From NCBI RefSeq assembly GCF_000145235.1, contig NC_014391.1, forward strand, positions 3,170,001 through 3,234,000: DNA of 64,000 nucleotides, read 5' to 3'. The DNA comes from Micromonospora aurantiaca ATCC 27029. Lineage in GTDB: Bacteria; Actinomycetota; Actinomycetes; Mycobacteriales; Micromonosporaceae. The notes under the pieces were generated by a model. It was given only the letters and a program-made list of their open reading frames with translations, had not been told where the DNA came from and searched no databases. The translations under genes and the position numbers were made by a program. Of this stretch, positions 1 through 8,895 are shown one piece after another. The first letter of the stretch is position 1; the number at the start of each line of letters is the position of its first letter.

Positions 1-3000
1 CGGTTGTTCTGCCTGCCCTACGCCGGAGCGGGCGCCAGCGCGTTCCGGCGCTGGGCGGCCGAGTTCGGTCCGAGCGTCGACGTGGTGCCGGTGCAACTGC
101 CCGGCCGGGAGAACCGGATCACCGAGGACCCGCGCTTCAGCGTCGCCGAGGTGGCCGACGCCATCGCCTCCCGTGCCGACCGCCCGTACGCGATCTACGG
201 CCACTCGATGGGCGGACGGCTCGGCTTCGACGTGGTCCGTGAGCTGCGCCGCACCGGCCGCCCGCTGCCGCTGCGGCTCTACGTCGGCGGCGCGCGCGCC
301 CCGCACGTCGCCACGCCCGGCCCGTTCGACGGGCTGTCCCGGGCCGGCGACGACGAGCTGCTGCGCCGCCTCGGCGAGGGCGGCGGCCTGCCCGCCGAAC
401 TGCTCGACCACCCCGAGCTGGTGGAACTGCTGCTGCCGCTGCTGCGCGCCGACTTCGGCCGGGTCGACGACTACCGCCACGTGCCGGGCGAGCCGCTGCC
501 GGTGCCGATCGTCGTGTTCGCCGGTCGCACCGACCGGGCGGTCAGCCGGGAGCAGAGCGCCGCCTGGGCCGAGCACACCGCGGCCGGGTTCACCCTGCAC
601 GAGCTGGACGGCGGGCACTTCTTCCTGCACGACCGGCTGACCGAGCTGGCCGCGCTGATCCGGGCCGACCTGACCGCCGCGCCCACCGACACCCGCCCCG
701 GCACACCGGACGCGGGTCCGGACCCGGTGCGCGCCGCCGGTCGCGGGACCGCCGGCGCCGCGCACCGGGTTCCGCTCGGCGGCACCGGCTGGTCGGTGTG
801 GCGCGACGCGATGCTGCGGACCACCGGTTTCCCGGCCGACGGGCTGGAGCTGTTCACCGCGCCCCGGGCCGCCGCGGCGGCCGACGAGCTGCTGGCCACC
901 GGCGCCGGTGAGGACCGGTTCACCAAGGAGTTCGAGGAGGCGCTGCGCGCCGGCGCGCAGCGGTTCAGCGAGCTGGCCGCCGACCCGCTGCTGCGCGAGG
1001 CGGTCACCTGGCAGAACCGGGGAGCGCTGGTGGCGTTCGACGGGCTGGTGCGCGGCGGCGCCGACGCGGCCCGCAACGTGCGCCGCCGCGACCGGGAACG
1101 GGCGCTGCTGAAGTACTGGCAGCGCTACTGCGGCAAGAACGAGACTGTGGGCTTCTTCGGCCCCAGCTGCTGGGTCACTGTCGATCCCGCACAGCCGGAA
1201 GTTGCCCGAGTCAACCCCGGCGACAGCCTGACCCGGCGGCGCTGGGTGTGGTTCGAGTCGTGGGCGCTGTCCGCGTACGCCGAACGGATCGGCGCGGACC
1301 TGGCGGTGCGGCGGTGGTGGCCGCCGATGCTGCGGGCCCACCTGGCCGTCCGGGACCGCGACGTACTGCGGCCCGGCCGCCCGCCGCTGACACTGACCCC
1401 GGTCGAGGCCGCGCTGCTTCGCGCGGCCGACGGCCGGCGCGCCGCCGCCGACCTGGTCGCCGACCCGGCGATCGGGCTGCGCCGCCCGGAGGACGGCTAC
1501 GCGCTGCTCGACCGGCTCGTCGAACGGGAACTGATCACCTGGGACGCGGCCCTGCCGGTGAGCCCGGACGCCGAGCGGGTGCTGGCCGACCGCATCGACG
1601 CGATCGGCGACGACCCGGCCCGCGCCGCCGCCCGCGCCGGGTTCGACCGGCTGCGCGCCGCCCGCGACGACGTCGCCGCCGCGGCAGGCGACGCGGACCG
1701 GCTGCGGACCGCCCTGGACGCCCTGGACGCCACGTTCACCGAGCTGACCGGCGTGCCCGCGGTGCGCCGGGCCGGACAGATGTACGCCGGCCGCACGGTC
1801 TGCTACGAGGACAGCGCCCGGGACCTGGACGTGGTGTTCGGCGCGCCGCTGCTGGCCGAGCTGGCCGCCCCGCTGGACGTGCTGCTGCGCGCCGCCCGCT
1901 GGCTGGCCAACGCGCTCGCCCGCGCCTACCTGGACGTGCTGCGCGGCCTGTACGAGGAGCTGCGCGCCGAGTCCCGCGGCCCGGTGCCGCTGGCCGACCT
2001 GTGGTTCCTGGCCCAGGGGATGTTCTGGGGCGACGGGGACCGGCCGGTCGACGCGGTGGCGGCGGACTTCGCGGCCCGGTGGGCCGGACTGTTCGGCCTG
2101 GACACGCTGCCCGCCGGCACCACCGACGTACGGCTGCGCGCGGCCGACCTCGCCGGCCGGATCGACGCCGTGTTCCCCGGCGACGGTCCGGAGTGGTCCA
2201 ACGCCGCCATGCACAGCCCCGACCTGCAGATCTGTGCCACCGACGCGGACGCGCTGCGGCGCGGCGACTACACGGTGGTGCTCGGTGAGCTGCACGCCGC
2301 CTGGTCGTCGTTCGACTGCGCGGTGTTCACCCCGTCGCACCCGGACGTGGAGCGGCTACGCGACGCGCTCGCGGTGGACATGGGGCAGCGGCGGGTGCGG
2401 CTGCTGTTCCCGGCCGACTGGCCGCGGCGCACCAGCCGTACCGCCGAGTCGCTGACCGGCCCGACCGACAGGCACCTGGCGTTCCTCGACGCCCCGGGCG
2501 CCGACCCGGCCCGCGTGCTGCCCACGGTCGACCTGGTCGTCGAGGAGGTGGACGGCGAGCTGGTCGCCACCGCCTCGGACGGGCAGCGCTGGCCGCTCGT
2601 CGAGGTCTTCGCCGAGCCGCTCAGCGCGCACGCCGTGGACGGGTTCAAGCTGGTCGCCGCCGCGCCGTACACGCCCCGGATCACCGTGGACCGGCTGGTG
2701 CTGGCCCGGCAGACGTGGCGGACCACGGTGGGCGAGAGCGGCCTCGCCGTGCCCGACGGCGAGCGGGCCCGCTTCCTCGCCGTCCGGGACTGGCGGCGCC
2801 GCCTCGGCCTGCCCGAGCAGGTGTACGTCAAGCTCGGCACCGAGACCAAGCCGTGCTTCGTGGACCTGTCCGCGCCTGCGTTCGCCACCACGCTGTGCGC
2901 GATGGTGCGCGCCGCCCAGGTCGACGGCGGCGACGACGTGTCGTTCACGGTCAGCGAGATGCTGCCCGCACCGGAGCAGGCGTGGGTGCCCGACGGGCAG

Positions 3001-3066
3001 GGCCGCCGCTACTTCAGCGAGCTGCGCCTGCACATCACCGACGCCCGGCGGGAGGACCACCGGTGA
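1..3066 (+). CDS. Type II thioesterase fused to a LanB-type (lantibiotic dehydratase-like) domain; 5' end cut by window
   Basis: The first visible residues (LFCLPYAGAGA) are the usual N-terminus of a type II thioesterase, so only a few codons are missing on the left. Residues about 1-225 are an alpha/beta-hydrolase with GHSMGG (Ser about 69), an Asp in GRTDRA and a His in GGHFF, so the triad looks intact; such enzymes clear misprimed carrier proteins. After a linker, residues about 257-1021 resemble the tRNA-dependent glutamyl-transfer domain of class I lanthipeptide dehydratases, with RYCGKNETVGFFGP at about 375-388 and SELRLHITD near the end. The SpaB_C elimination domain is absent. No stop or convincing restart separates the halves. 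The stop overlaps the next start (GTGA). The reaction is not deducible: known relatives use Glu-tRNA or aminoacyl-tRNA, and use here on a carrier-bound peptide is inference. Confidence 0.85.
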   Translation, partial: RLFCLPYAGAGASAFRRWAAEFGPSVDVVPVQLPGRENRITEDPRFSVAEVADAIASRADRPYAIYGHSMGGRLGFDVVRELRRTGRPLPLRLYVGGARAPHVATPGPFDGLSRAGDDELLRRLGEGGGLPAELLDHPELVELLLPLLRADFGRVDDYRHVPGEPLPVPIVVFAGRTDRAVSREQSAAWAEHTAAGFTLHELDGGHFFLHDRLTELAALIRADLTAAPTDTRPGTPDAGPDPVRAAGRGTAGAAHRVPLGGTGWSVWRDAMLRTTGFPADGLELFTAPRAAAAADELLATGAGEDRFTKEFEEALRAGAQRFSELAADPLLREAVTWQNRGALVAFDGLVRGGADAARNVRRRDRERALLKYWQRYCGKNETVGFFGPSCWVTVDPAQPEVARVNPGDSLTRRRWVWFESWALSAYAERIGADLAVRRWWPPMLRAHLAVRDRDVLRPGRPPLTLTPVEAALLRAADGRRAAADLVADPAIGLRRPEDGYALLDRLVERELITWDAALPVSPDAERVLADRIDAIGDDPARAAARAGFDRLRAARDDVAAAAGDADRLRTALDALDATFTELTGVPAVRRAGQMYAGRTVCYEDSARDLDVVFGAPLLAELAAPLDVLLRAARWLANALARAYLDVLRGLYEELRAESRGPVPLADLWFLAQGMFWGDGDRPVDAVAADFAARWAGLFGLDTLPAGTTDVRLRAADLAGRIDAVFPGDGPEWSNAAMHSPDLQICATDADALRRGDYTVVLGELHAAWSSFDCAVFTPSHPDVERLRDALAVDMGQRRVRLLFPADWPRRTSRTAESLTGPTDRHLAFLDAPGADPARVLPTVDLVVEEVDGELVATASDGQRWPLVEVFAEPLSAHAVDGFKLVAAAPYTPRITVDRLVLARQTWRTTVGESGLAVPDGERARFLAVRDWRRRLGLPEQVYVKLGTETKPCFVDLSAPAFATTLCAMVRAAQVDGGDDVSFTVSEMLPAPEQAWVPDGQGRRYFSELRLHITDARREDHR

Positions 3067-5366
3067 GCCATCTGCTGCCCCTGGGCGACACCGGCTGGTC
3101 GGTGTGGCGGGACGTGGTCCTGCGTACCGCCGGTTTCCCGGCCGCCGGGCTGGACCGGTTCGCCGCGCCGGACTGCGCCGCCGCCGCGGACGCGCTGCTC
3201 GCCGGCGACACCGGCCCCGAGGTGTTCGGCAAGGCGCTGGGCGACGCGTTCGCCGAGTCCTCCGCGGTGGCCGGCGAGCTGGCCGCCGACCCGCTGCTGC
3301 GCGAGGCGGTAACCTGGCAGAACCCGGACATGCTCATCGCGCTGGACGGGCTGCTGCGCACCGACCCGCAGGTCCGCAACGTCCGCCGCCGCAAGCGCGA
3401 GCTGAGCCTGCTGCGCTACTGGCAGCGCTACTGCGGCAAGGCCGAGACGATCGGCTTCTTCGGCCCGGTCTGCTGGGGCACGTTCGACGCCACCCGGCCC
3501 GGCGTGCACACCGCGCCCGGCGCGGCGCTGGTGCACCGGCGGCGGGTGTACTTCGAGGCGTGGGCGCTCATCGCGTACGCCGACCGGCTCGCCGACGACC
3601 TCGCGGTCCGCCGCTGGTGGGCACCCGCCCTGCAACCGCACCTGACCGTCGCCGGACGGGAACTGCGGGCGCCGCTGCACCCGCCGATCGCGCTGACCCC
3701 GGTCGAGGCGCTGCTGCTCGGCGCCTGCGACGGGCGGACCCCGGCGCTGGAGCTGGCGCACCGGCTCTGCGACGCCGGTGAGGTGCACAGTCCTGACGAC
3801 GTCTACCTGCTGCTGGACCGGTGGGTGGAGCGCGGGCGGCTCAGCTGGGGCGCCAACCTGCCGATCGCGCCCGACGCCGAGCAGGTGCTCGCCGCGCGGA
3901 TCGCCGCGATCGGCGACGAACCGGTCCGTGCCGCGACGGCGGCCGAGTTCGGCCGGCTCCGCGCCGCCCGTGACGAGGTGACCGCCGCGGCCGGCGACCC
4001 GGACCGGCTCGGTGCCGCGCTCGCCGCGCTCAACGCCGAGTTCACCGCCGTCACCGGCCGCCCGGCCACCCGGCACAGCGGACAGATGTACGCCGCCCGC
4101 ACGGTCTGCTACGAGGAGACCGCCCGCGACCTGGAGTTCCGGATCGGGTCGGCGGTGATCGACGCGCTGGCCGAGCCGATGGCGGTGGTGCTGCGTACCG
4201 CCCGCTGGTTCACAGGCGAGGTCGCCGCCCGCTGCGGCGAGCTCTTCACCGAGCTGCACGAGGAGCTGGCCGCCGACGGCCCGGTGCGGCTGGCCGACCT
4301 GTGGCTGCTGGCCCAGGGCACGCTCGTGGCCCCGGACGGCCCGATCGGCCGGGCCGGCGCCACGCTCACCGCGCGCTGGGCCGAGCTGTTCGGCCTGGCC
4401 GACCTGCCCGAGGGGCAGGCGGAGCTGCGGCTGCGCGCCGCGGACCTGACCGAACGGGCCCGGGAACTCTTCCCGGCCGAGCGGCCCGGCTGGCCGTCGG
4501 CCCGGCTGCACAACCCGGACGTGCAGCTCAGTGCGGCCTCGCCGGAGGCCGTCGAGCGCGGCGACTTCCTGCTGGTGCTCGGCGAGCTGCACCCGGCCTC
4601 GGTCGCGTTCGACAGCGCGGTGCTCAGCCCGTTCCACCCGGACCCGGCCGCGCTGCGCGCCGACCTCGACGCCGACCTGGGTCCGGTCCGGCTGCGGGTG
4701 CTCTGGCCGGACAGCTTCCCCCGCCGCACCACCCGCACCACGTACGCGCTGACCGGCCCGGCGGACCGTCAGCTCGGCATCGACACCGCGCACGGCGCCG
4801 ACGTGGACCGCCTGGTTCCGGCCACCGCCGTGGTGGTCGAACGCACCGGGGACCAGCTCACCGCGGTCTTCCCCGACGGCGCCCGCTGGCCGCTGATGGA
4901 GGTGTTCGCCACGCTGCTCGGCTCGCTGCTGCTGGACGCGTTCAAGCTGCTCGGCGCCGCCGCGTACACGCCCCGCATCACCATCGACCGGCTGGTCGTG
5001 GCCCGGCGTACCTGGCGCACCACGGCCGGGGCGTGCGGGCTGGGCGGCCACGCCGACGAGACCGCCCGCTACCTGGCGGTACGCCGCTGGCGCGCCGAGA
5101 CCGGCCTGCCCGAGCGGGTGTTCGTCAAGGTCGGCACCGAGATCAAGCCCTGCTACGTGGACCTGACCGGCCCGCTGTACGCGCAGTCGCTGTGCGCGAT
5201 GGTCGACGCCGCGCTGCGTACCGGCCCGGACGTGCCGGTGGTGGTCTCCGAACTGCTGCCCGCACCCACCGAGGCGTGGGTGCCCGACGCCCGGGGGCGC
5301 AATTACGTCAGCGAACTGCGCCTCCAGATCACCGACCCGGCCGAGCAGCTTGGAGCACTCCGGTGA
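3063..5366 (+). CDS. LanB-type dehydratase-like protein, no elimination domain
   Basis: The protein has 767 aa from a GTG start that overlaps the upstream stop, indicating translational coupling. It is clearly paralogous to the LanB half of the preceding protein along its length: LGDTGWSVWRD at the start, RYCGKAETIGFFGP at about 122-135, YTPRITIDRLV, and SELRLQITD at the end. The length fits the N-terminal glutamylation domain of LanB alone; classical NisB-type enzymes carry about 250-300 further residues for elimination. In this it resembles split LanB proteins of thiopeptide pathways and PEARLs. No precursor-peptide gene is visible between 1 and 24124, and its neighbours are NRPS/PKS genes, so the substrate may be carrier-bound. 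Family assignment is good; the reaction is unknown. Confidence 0.85.
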   Translation: MSHLLPLGDTGWSVWRDVVLRTAGFPAAGLDRFAAPDCAAAADALLAGDTGPEVFGKALGDAFAESSAVAGELAADPLLREAVTWQNPDMLIALDGLLRTDPQVRNVRRRKRELSLLRYWQRYCGKAETIGFFGPVCWGTFDATRPGVHTAPGAALVHRRRVYFEAWALIAYADRLADDLAVRRWWAPALQPHLTVAGRELRAPLHPPIALTPVEALLLGACDGRTPALELAHRLCDAGEVHSPDDVYLLLDRWVERGRLSWGANLPIAPDAEQVLAARIAAIGDEPVRAATAAEFGRLRAARDEVTAAAGDPDRLGAALAALNAEFTAVTGRPATRHSGQMYAARTVCYEETARDLEFRIGSAVIDALAEPMAVVLRTARWFTGEVAARCGELFTELHEELAADGPVRLADLWLLAQGTLVAPDGPIGRAGATLTARWAELFGLADLPEGQAELRLRAADLTERARELFPAERPGWPSARLHNPDVQLSAASPEAVERGDFLLVLGELHPASVAFDSAVLSPFHPDPAALRADLDADLGPVRLRVLWPDSFPRRTTRTTYALTGPADRQLGIDTAHGADVDRLVPATAVVVERTGDQLTAVFPDGARWPLMEVFATLLGSLLLDAFKLLGAAAYTPRITIDRLVVARRTWRTTAGACGLGGHADETARYLAVRRWRAETGLPERVFVKVGTEIKPCYVDLTGPLYAQSLCAMVDAALRTGPDVPVVVSELLPAPTEAWVPDARGRNYVSELRLQITDPAEQLGALR

Positions 5367-8300
5367 CCGACACCCTGACCGTCAGCGCCGTCCACGGCCC
5401 GGATCTGCCGTGGCCGGACGCCACCCTGGCCGACCTGGTCACCGCGCAGGCGGCCCGTACCCCGGACGCGGTGGCGGTGCGCCAGTGGGACACCCGGCTC
5501 ACCTACCGGCAGCTCGTCGACCGGGCCGCCGGGGTGGCCGCCGCGCTGCGCGAGCACGGCGTCGGCCGGGGCGACCGGGTCGGCGTGTGCGGCGCGCGCA
5601 CCCCCGACCTGGTGGTCACCGTGGTGGGCGTGCTGCTCGCCGGCGCCGCGTACGTGCCGCTGGAGCCGGGCGGCCCCCGGGCCCGGCTGCGCGGGATCGC
5701 CCGCGACGCGGGCGTACGCGTGGTGGTCGGTGACGCGGCGGCGGCCGAGCTCGGCGACGAGCCCGGCGTGACGGCGCTCGGCCTGCCCGGCCCGGCCCCG
5801 CTCGCGCCCTGCCCGGCCCGCCCCGGCGACCCGGCGTACGTGCTGTTCACCTCCGGTTCCACCGGCCGCCCGAAGGGCGTGCTGACCACCCACCGCAACG
5901 CCGTCGAGTTCGTCACCGGGGTGAGCGCGCTGACCGGCGCCGACGCGTCGGTCCGCAGCCTCGGCATCGCCTCGCTCGGCTTCGACGCGGCCACCATGGA
6001 CCTGTTCGTGCCGCTCACGCTCGGCGGCGCGGTGCAGCTGCTCGGCGCCGACGACCGGGCCGACCCGGTGCGGCTGGCCCGGTTCGTCGCCGAGCACGAG
6101 GTCACCTGGGGCTTCATCACCCCGACCGTGCTGTCGCTGCTGGACCCGGCCGGGTTCCCGTCGTGGCGGGTGCTGCTCTGCGGCGGCGAGGCGGTCCCGG
6201 CCGAGCTGGTCGCCCGCTGGGCGCCCGGCCGGCGGTTCCTCAACGGCTACGGCCCGACCGAGACCACCGTGCTGGCGGTCACCTGCGACCTCACCCCGGC
6301 CGACACCGACCCGATGCCGATCGGCCGGCCGCTGCCCAACCACCGGGCGTACGTGGTCGACGCCGACCTGCGTCCGGTGCCGGCGGGGGAGACCGGCGAA
6401 CTGCTGATCGGCGGGCCCGGCCTGGCCGACGGCTACCTCAACCGGCCCGGCCTCACCGCCGAGCGGTTCGTGCCCGACCCGTTCGGCGACGTCCCCGGCG
6501 AGCGGCTCTACCGCACCGGTGACCTGGTCCGGCAGGGCCCGGACGGCCGGATCGTCTACCTCGGCCGCGCCGACCGCCAGGTGAAGGTCCGCGGCCAGCG
6601 CATCGAGCTGGGCGAGATCGAGGCGGTGCTCGCCGCCCACCCGGGCGTCGAGCGCGTCGCGGTGGAGGCGGTACCCGGCCCGGCCGGCGCCGAGCTGGTC
6701 GCGTTCCTCACCCCGGCCGGCGCGCCCGACGACGACGAGCTGCGGGCGTACGCCGCGACGCGGCTGACCACCGCGATGCTGCCGGCCCGGACGGTGCGGC
6801 TGGACGCGCTGCCGGTCAGCGCGACCACCGGCAAGCTGGACCGGCCGGCGCTGCGCGAGCTGGCCGCGGCCACCCCGGCCGCCGTGGCCGACGCGTCCGC
6901 CGACGACGACCCGGTGACGGCGGCGGTCCGGCGCGTCTGGACCCGGCTGCTCGGCGCCGCGCCCGCCCCGGACAGCGACTTCCTCGCCGCCGGCGGCAAC
7001 TCCGTCGCCGCGATGCGGCTGGTCGCCGCGCTGCGCGCGGAACTGGGCCGGCAGGTGGACACGCGGGTGCTGTTCGCCGACCGCACGTTCGCCGCGCTCG
7101 TGGACCGGGTCCGCGCCGCCGACCCCGCCGACGCCGACGGGCTCACCACAGGCAATCCGCCGACGCTGTCCCCGCCGCAGCGGCGGCTGTGGTTCATGGA
7201 CCAGCTCGCCCCGTCCAGCGCGCCGTACAACATCGCCGTCGCGCACCGGCTGCGCGGGCCGCTGGACGTCACCGCGCTCGGCGCCGCGCTGCGGGCCGTG
7301 GCGGAACGGCACGACGTGCTGCGCTGGCGCATCCCGCAGAACGGCGGGGTGCCGTACGCGGTCCGCGAGGAACCCACCGATGTGGCGGTGCCGGTGGTCG
7401 ACCTGACCGGCGCCGCCGACCCGGACGCCGAACTGGCCGGCATGCTCGCGGCCGGCGCCGGGCACGCGTTCGACCTGGCCACCGGCCCGCCCTGGCAGGT
7501 GACCGTGTTCCGGCTCGCCGCCGAGGAGCACGTGCTCGCGGTGACCGTGCACCACGCGGTCTTCGACGGCTGGTCCGAGGCGCTGCTCTACGACGAGCTG
7601 GCGCTCGCGTACGCCCGCGCGCTCGGCCGGTCGGTGCCGGGCCGCCCGCCGCTGCCCGCCACGTACGCCGACTACGCGGTGTGGCGCGCCGACCGGGACC
7701 GGCGCCGGGGCGAGACGGACCTGGCCTGGTGGACCGCGCACCTGGCCGGCGCGCCGACGGTGCTGGACCTGCCCCGCGACCGTCCCCGCCCGGCCGTGCA
7801 GACGTACGCCGGCGCGGAGGCCGCGGTACGGCTGGACGAGACCGCCGACCTGGCCGTGCGCGACCTGGCCGCGACGCGCGGCAGCACTGTCGCGGCGGTG
7901 CTGCTGGCCGCGTTCGGTGAGCTGCTGCGGCGCGTCACCGGCGGCGACGAGCACGTGCTCGGCGCGATCGTCGCCGACCGGCGGCTGGCCGCGTTCGACG
8001 AGGTGATCGGGTTCTTCATCGACACCGTGCCGGTGCGGGTCCGCTCCGGCGGCGCGAGCTTCGCCGAGCAGGTCGACCGGGCCGCCGCCGAACTGCACGA
8101 GGTCACCGCCCACCCGGGCGCGCCACTGGAACGCATCGTCGAGGCGCTCGGCGTGGGCCGGGACACCTCCCGCGCCCCGCTGGTGCAGGTGCTGTTCAAC
8201 GTGCTCAACTTCGTCGCGCCCCGGCTGACGCTGACCGGCCTGGCCGTCGAGCCGGTGCCGGTACCGAAGCCCGGGTCGCCGTTCGACCTGACCGTCTACG

Positions 8301-8866
8301 TGGTGGAGCGCGACGGGCGGGCCGGCGTCGAGGTGGTGCACAACCCGGACCTGTTCGAGAGCGAGCGGATCGAAGCGCTGCTGGCCGACCTGGCCGCCCT
8401 GGTCGGCGCGCTCGCCGCCGACCCGGACGCCCCGGCCGCCGAGGTCGCGCCCGAGCTGCCCCGCCCGGCGGTACGGGTCGCGGCGCTCGGCGCGATGAGC
8501 GTCGCCACCGCCGAACCGGCCCGCGCGCCGCTGCCCGCCGGGTCGGACGCGCTCACCGCGACCGAGGAGCTGATCGCCGGGATCTGGCGCGACGTGCTCG
8601 GCCGCGACGCGGTCGGCGTGAGCGACAACTTCTTCGACATCGGCGGCCACTCGATGGCCCTGGCCGCCGTGCACGCCCGCCTCACCGAGGCCACCGGCCG
8701 CTCGATCACCATGCTCGACCTGTTCCGCCACCCGACCGTACGGGCGCTCGCCGCCAGCCTCGACGGGGCCGCCGACCGGCCGGAACTGGCCCGCGCCGCC
8801 ATGCGCGCCGCCGCCCGGCGGGGCCGCGCCCGCCGTACCCCGCCACCACGCCGACCTCACCCGTGA
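5363..8866 (+). CDS. NRPS, A-T-C-T (initiating module plus a C-T module without A domain)
   Basis: The protein has 1167 aa from a GTG start overlapping the previous stop. Adenylation domain at about 20-510 ([20 protein letters not shown]), carrier at about 515-590 (GGNS), condensation domain at about 600-1030 with an intact HHAVFDG, and a second carrier at about 1060-1130 (GGHS). There is no upstream C domain, so the A domain probably loads the first residue. By hand alignment to GrsA its pocket reads DAMFLGVL, a hydrophobic lining that I cannot assign to one amino acid. The second carrier follows the C domain directly with no A domain, so it must be charged in trans. A basic Arg-rich tail could be a docking element for the PKS that follows. 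Confidence 0.9.
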   Translation: MTDTLTVSAVHGPDLPWPDATLADLVTAQAARTPDAVAVRQWDTRLTYRQLVDRAAGVAAALREHGVGRGDRVGVCGARTPDLVVTVVGVLLAGAAYVPLEPGGPRARLRGIARDAGVRVVVGDAAAAELGDEPGVTALGLPGPAPLAPCPARPGDPAYVLFTSGSTGRPKGVLTTHRNAVEFVTGVSALTGADASVRSLGIASLGFDAATMDLFVPLTLGGAVQLLGADDRADPVRLARFVAEHEVTWGFITPTVLSLLDPAGFPSWRVLLCGGEAVPAELVARWAPGRRFLNGYGPTETTVLAVTCDLTPADTDPMPIGRPLPNHRAYVVDADLRPVPAGETGELLIGGPGLADGYLNRPGLTAERFVPDPFGDVPGERLYRTGDLVRQGPDGRIVYLGRADRQVKVRGQRIELGEIEAVLAAHPGVERVAVEAVPGPAGAELVAFLTPAGAPDDDELRAYAATRLTTAMLPARTVRLDALPVSATTGKLDRPALRELAAATPAAVADASADDDPVTAAVRRVWTRLLGAAPAPDSDFLAAGGNSVAAMRLVAALRAELGRQVDTRVLFADRTFAALVDRVRAADPADADGLTTGNPPTLSPPQRRLWFMDQLAPSSAPYNIAVAHRLRGPLDVTALGAALRAVAERHDVLRWRIPQNGGVPYAVREEPTDVAVPVVDLTGAADPDAELAGMLAAGAGHAFDLATGPPWQVTVFRLAAEEHVLAVTVHHAVFDGWSEALLYDELALAYARALGRSVPGRPPLPATYADYAVWRADRDRRRGETDLAWWTAHLAGAPTVLDLPRDRPRPAVQTYAGAEAAVRLDETADLAVRDLAATRGSTVAAVLLAAFGELLRRVTGGDEHVLGAIVADRRLAAFDEVIGFFIDTVPVRVRSGGASFAEQVDRAAAELHEVTAHPGAPLERIVEALGVGRDTSRAPLVQVLFNVLNFVAPRLTLTGLAVEPVPVPKPGSPFDLTVYVVERDGRAGVEVVHNPDLFESERIEALLADLAALVGALAADPDAPAAEVAPELPRPAVRVAALGAMSVATAEPARAPLPAGSDALTATEELIAGIWRDVLGRDAVGVSDNFFDIGGHSMALAAVHARLTEATGRSITMLDLFRHPTVRALAASLDGAADRPELARAAMRAAARRGRARRTPPPRRPHP

Positions 8867-8884
8867 CGCGATCCCTTGTGAATG

Positions 8885-8890
8885 AAGGAA
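8885..8890 (+). promoter_or_regulatory. Ribosome binding site that sets the PKS start
   Basis: GAAGGA-type Shine-Dalgarno sequence 5-6 nt before the ATG at 8896. It favours this start over the in-frame GTG at 8863, which would overlap the upstream gene and add 11 residues ahead of the KS domain. Confidence 0.7.
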
Positions 8891-8895
8891 CTCCC

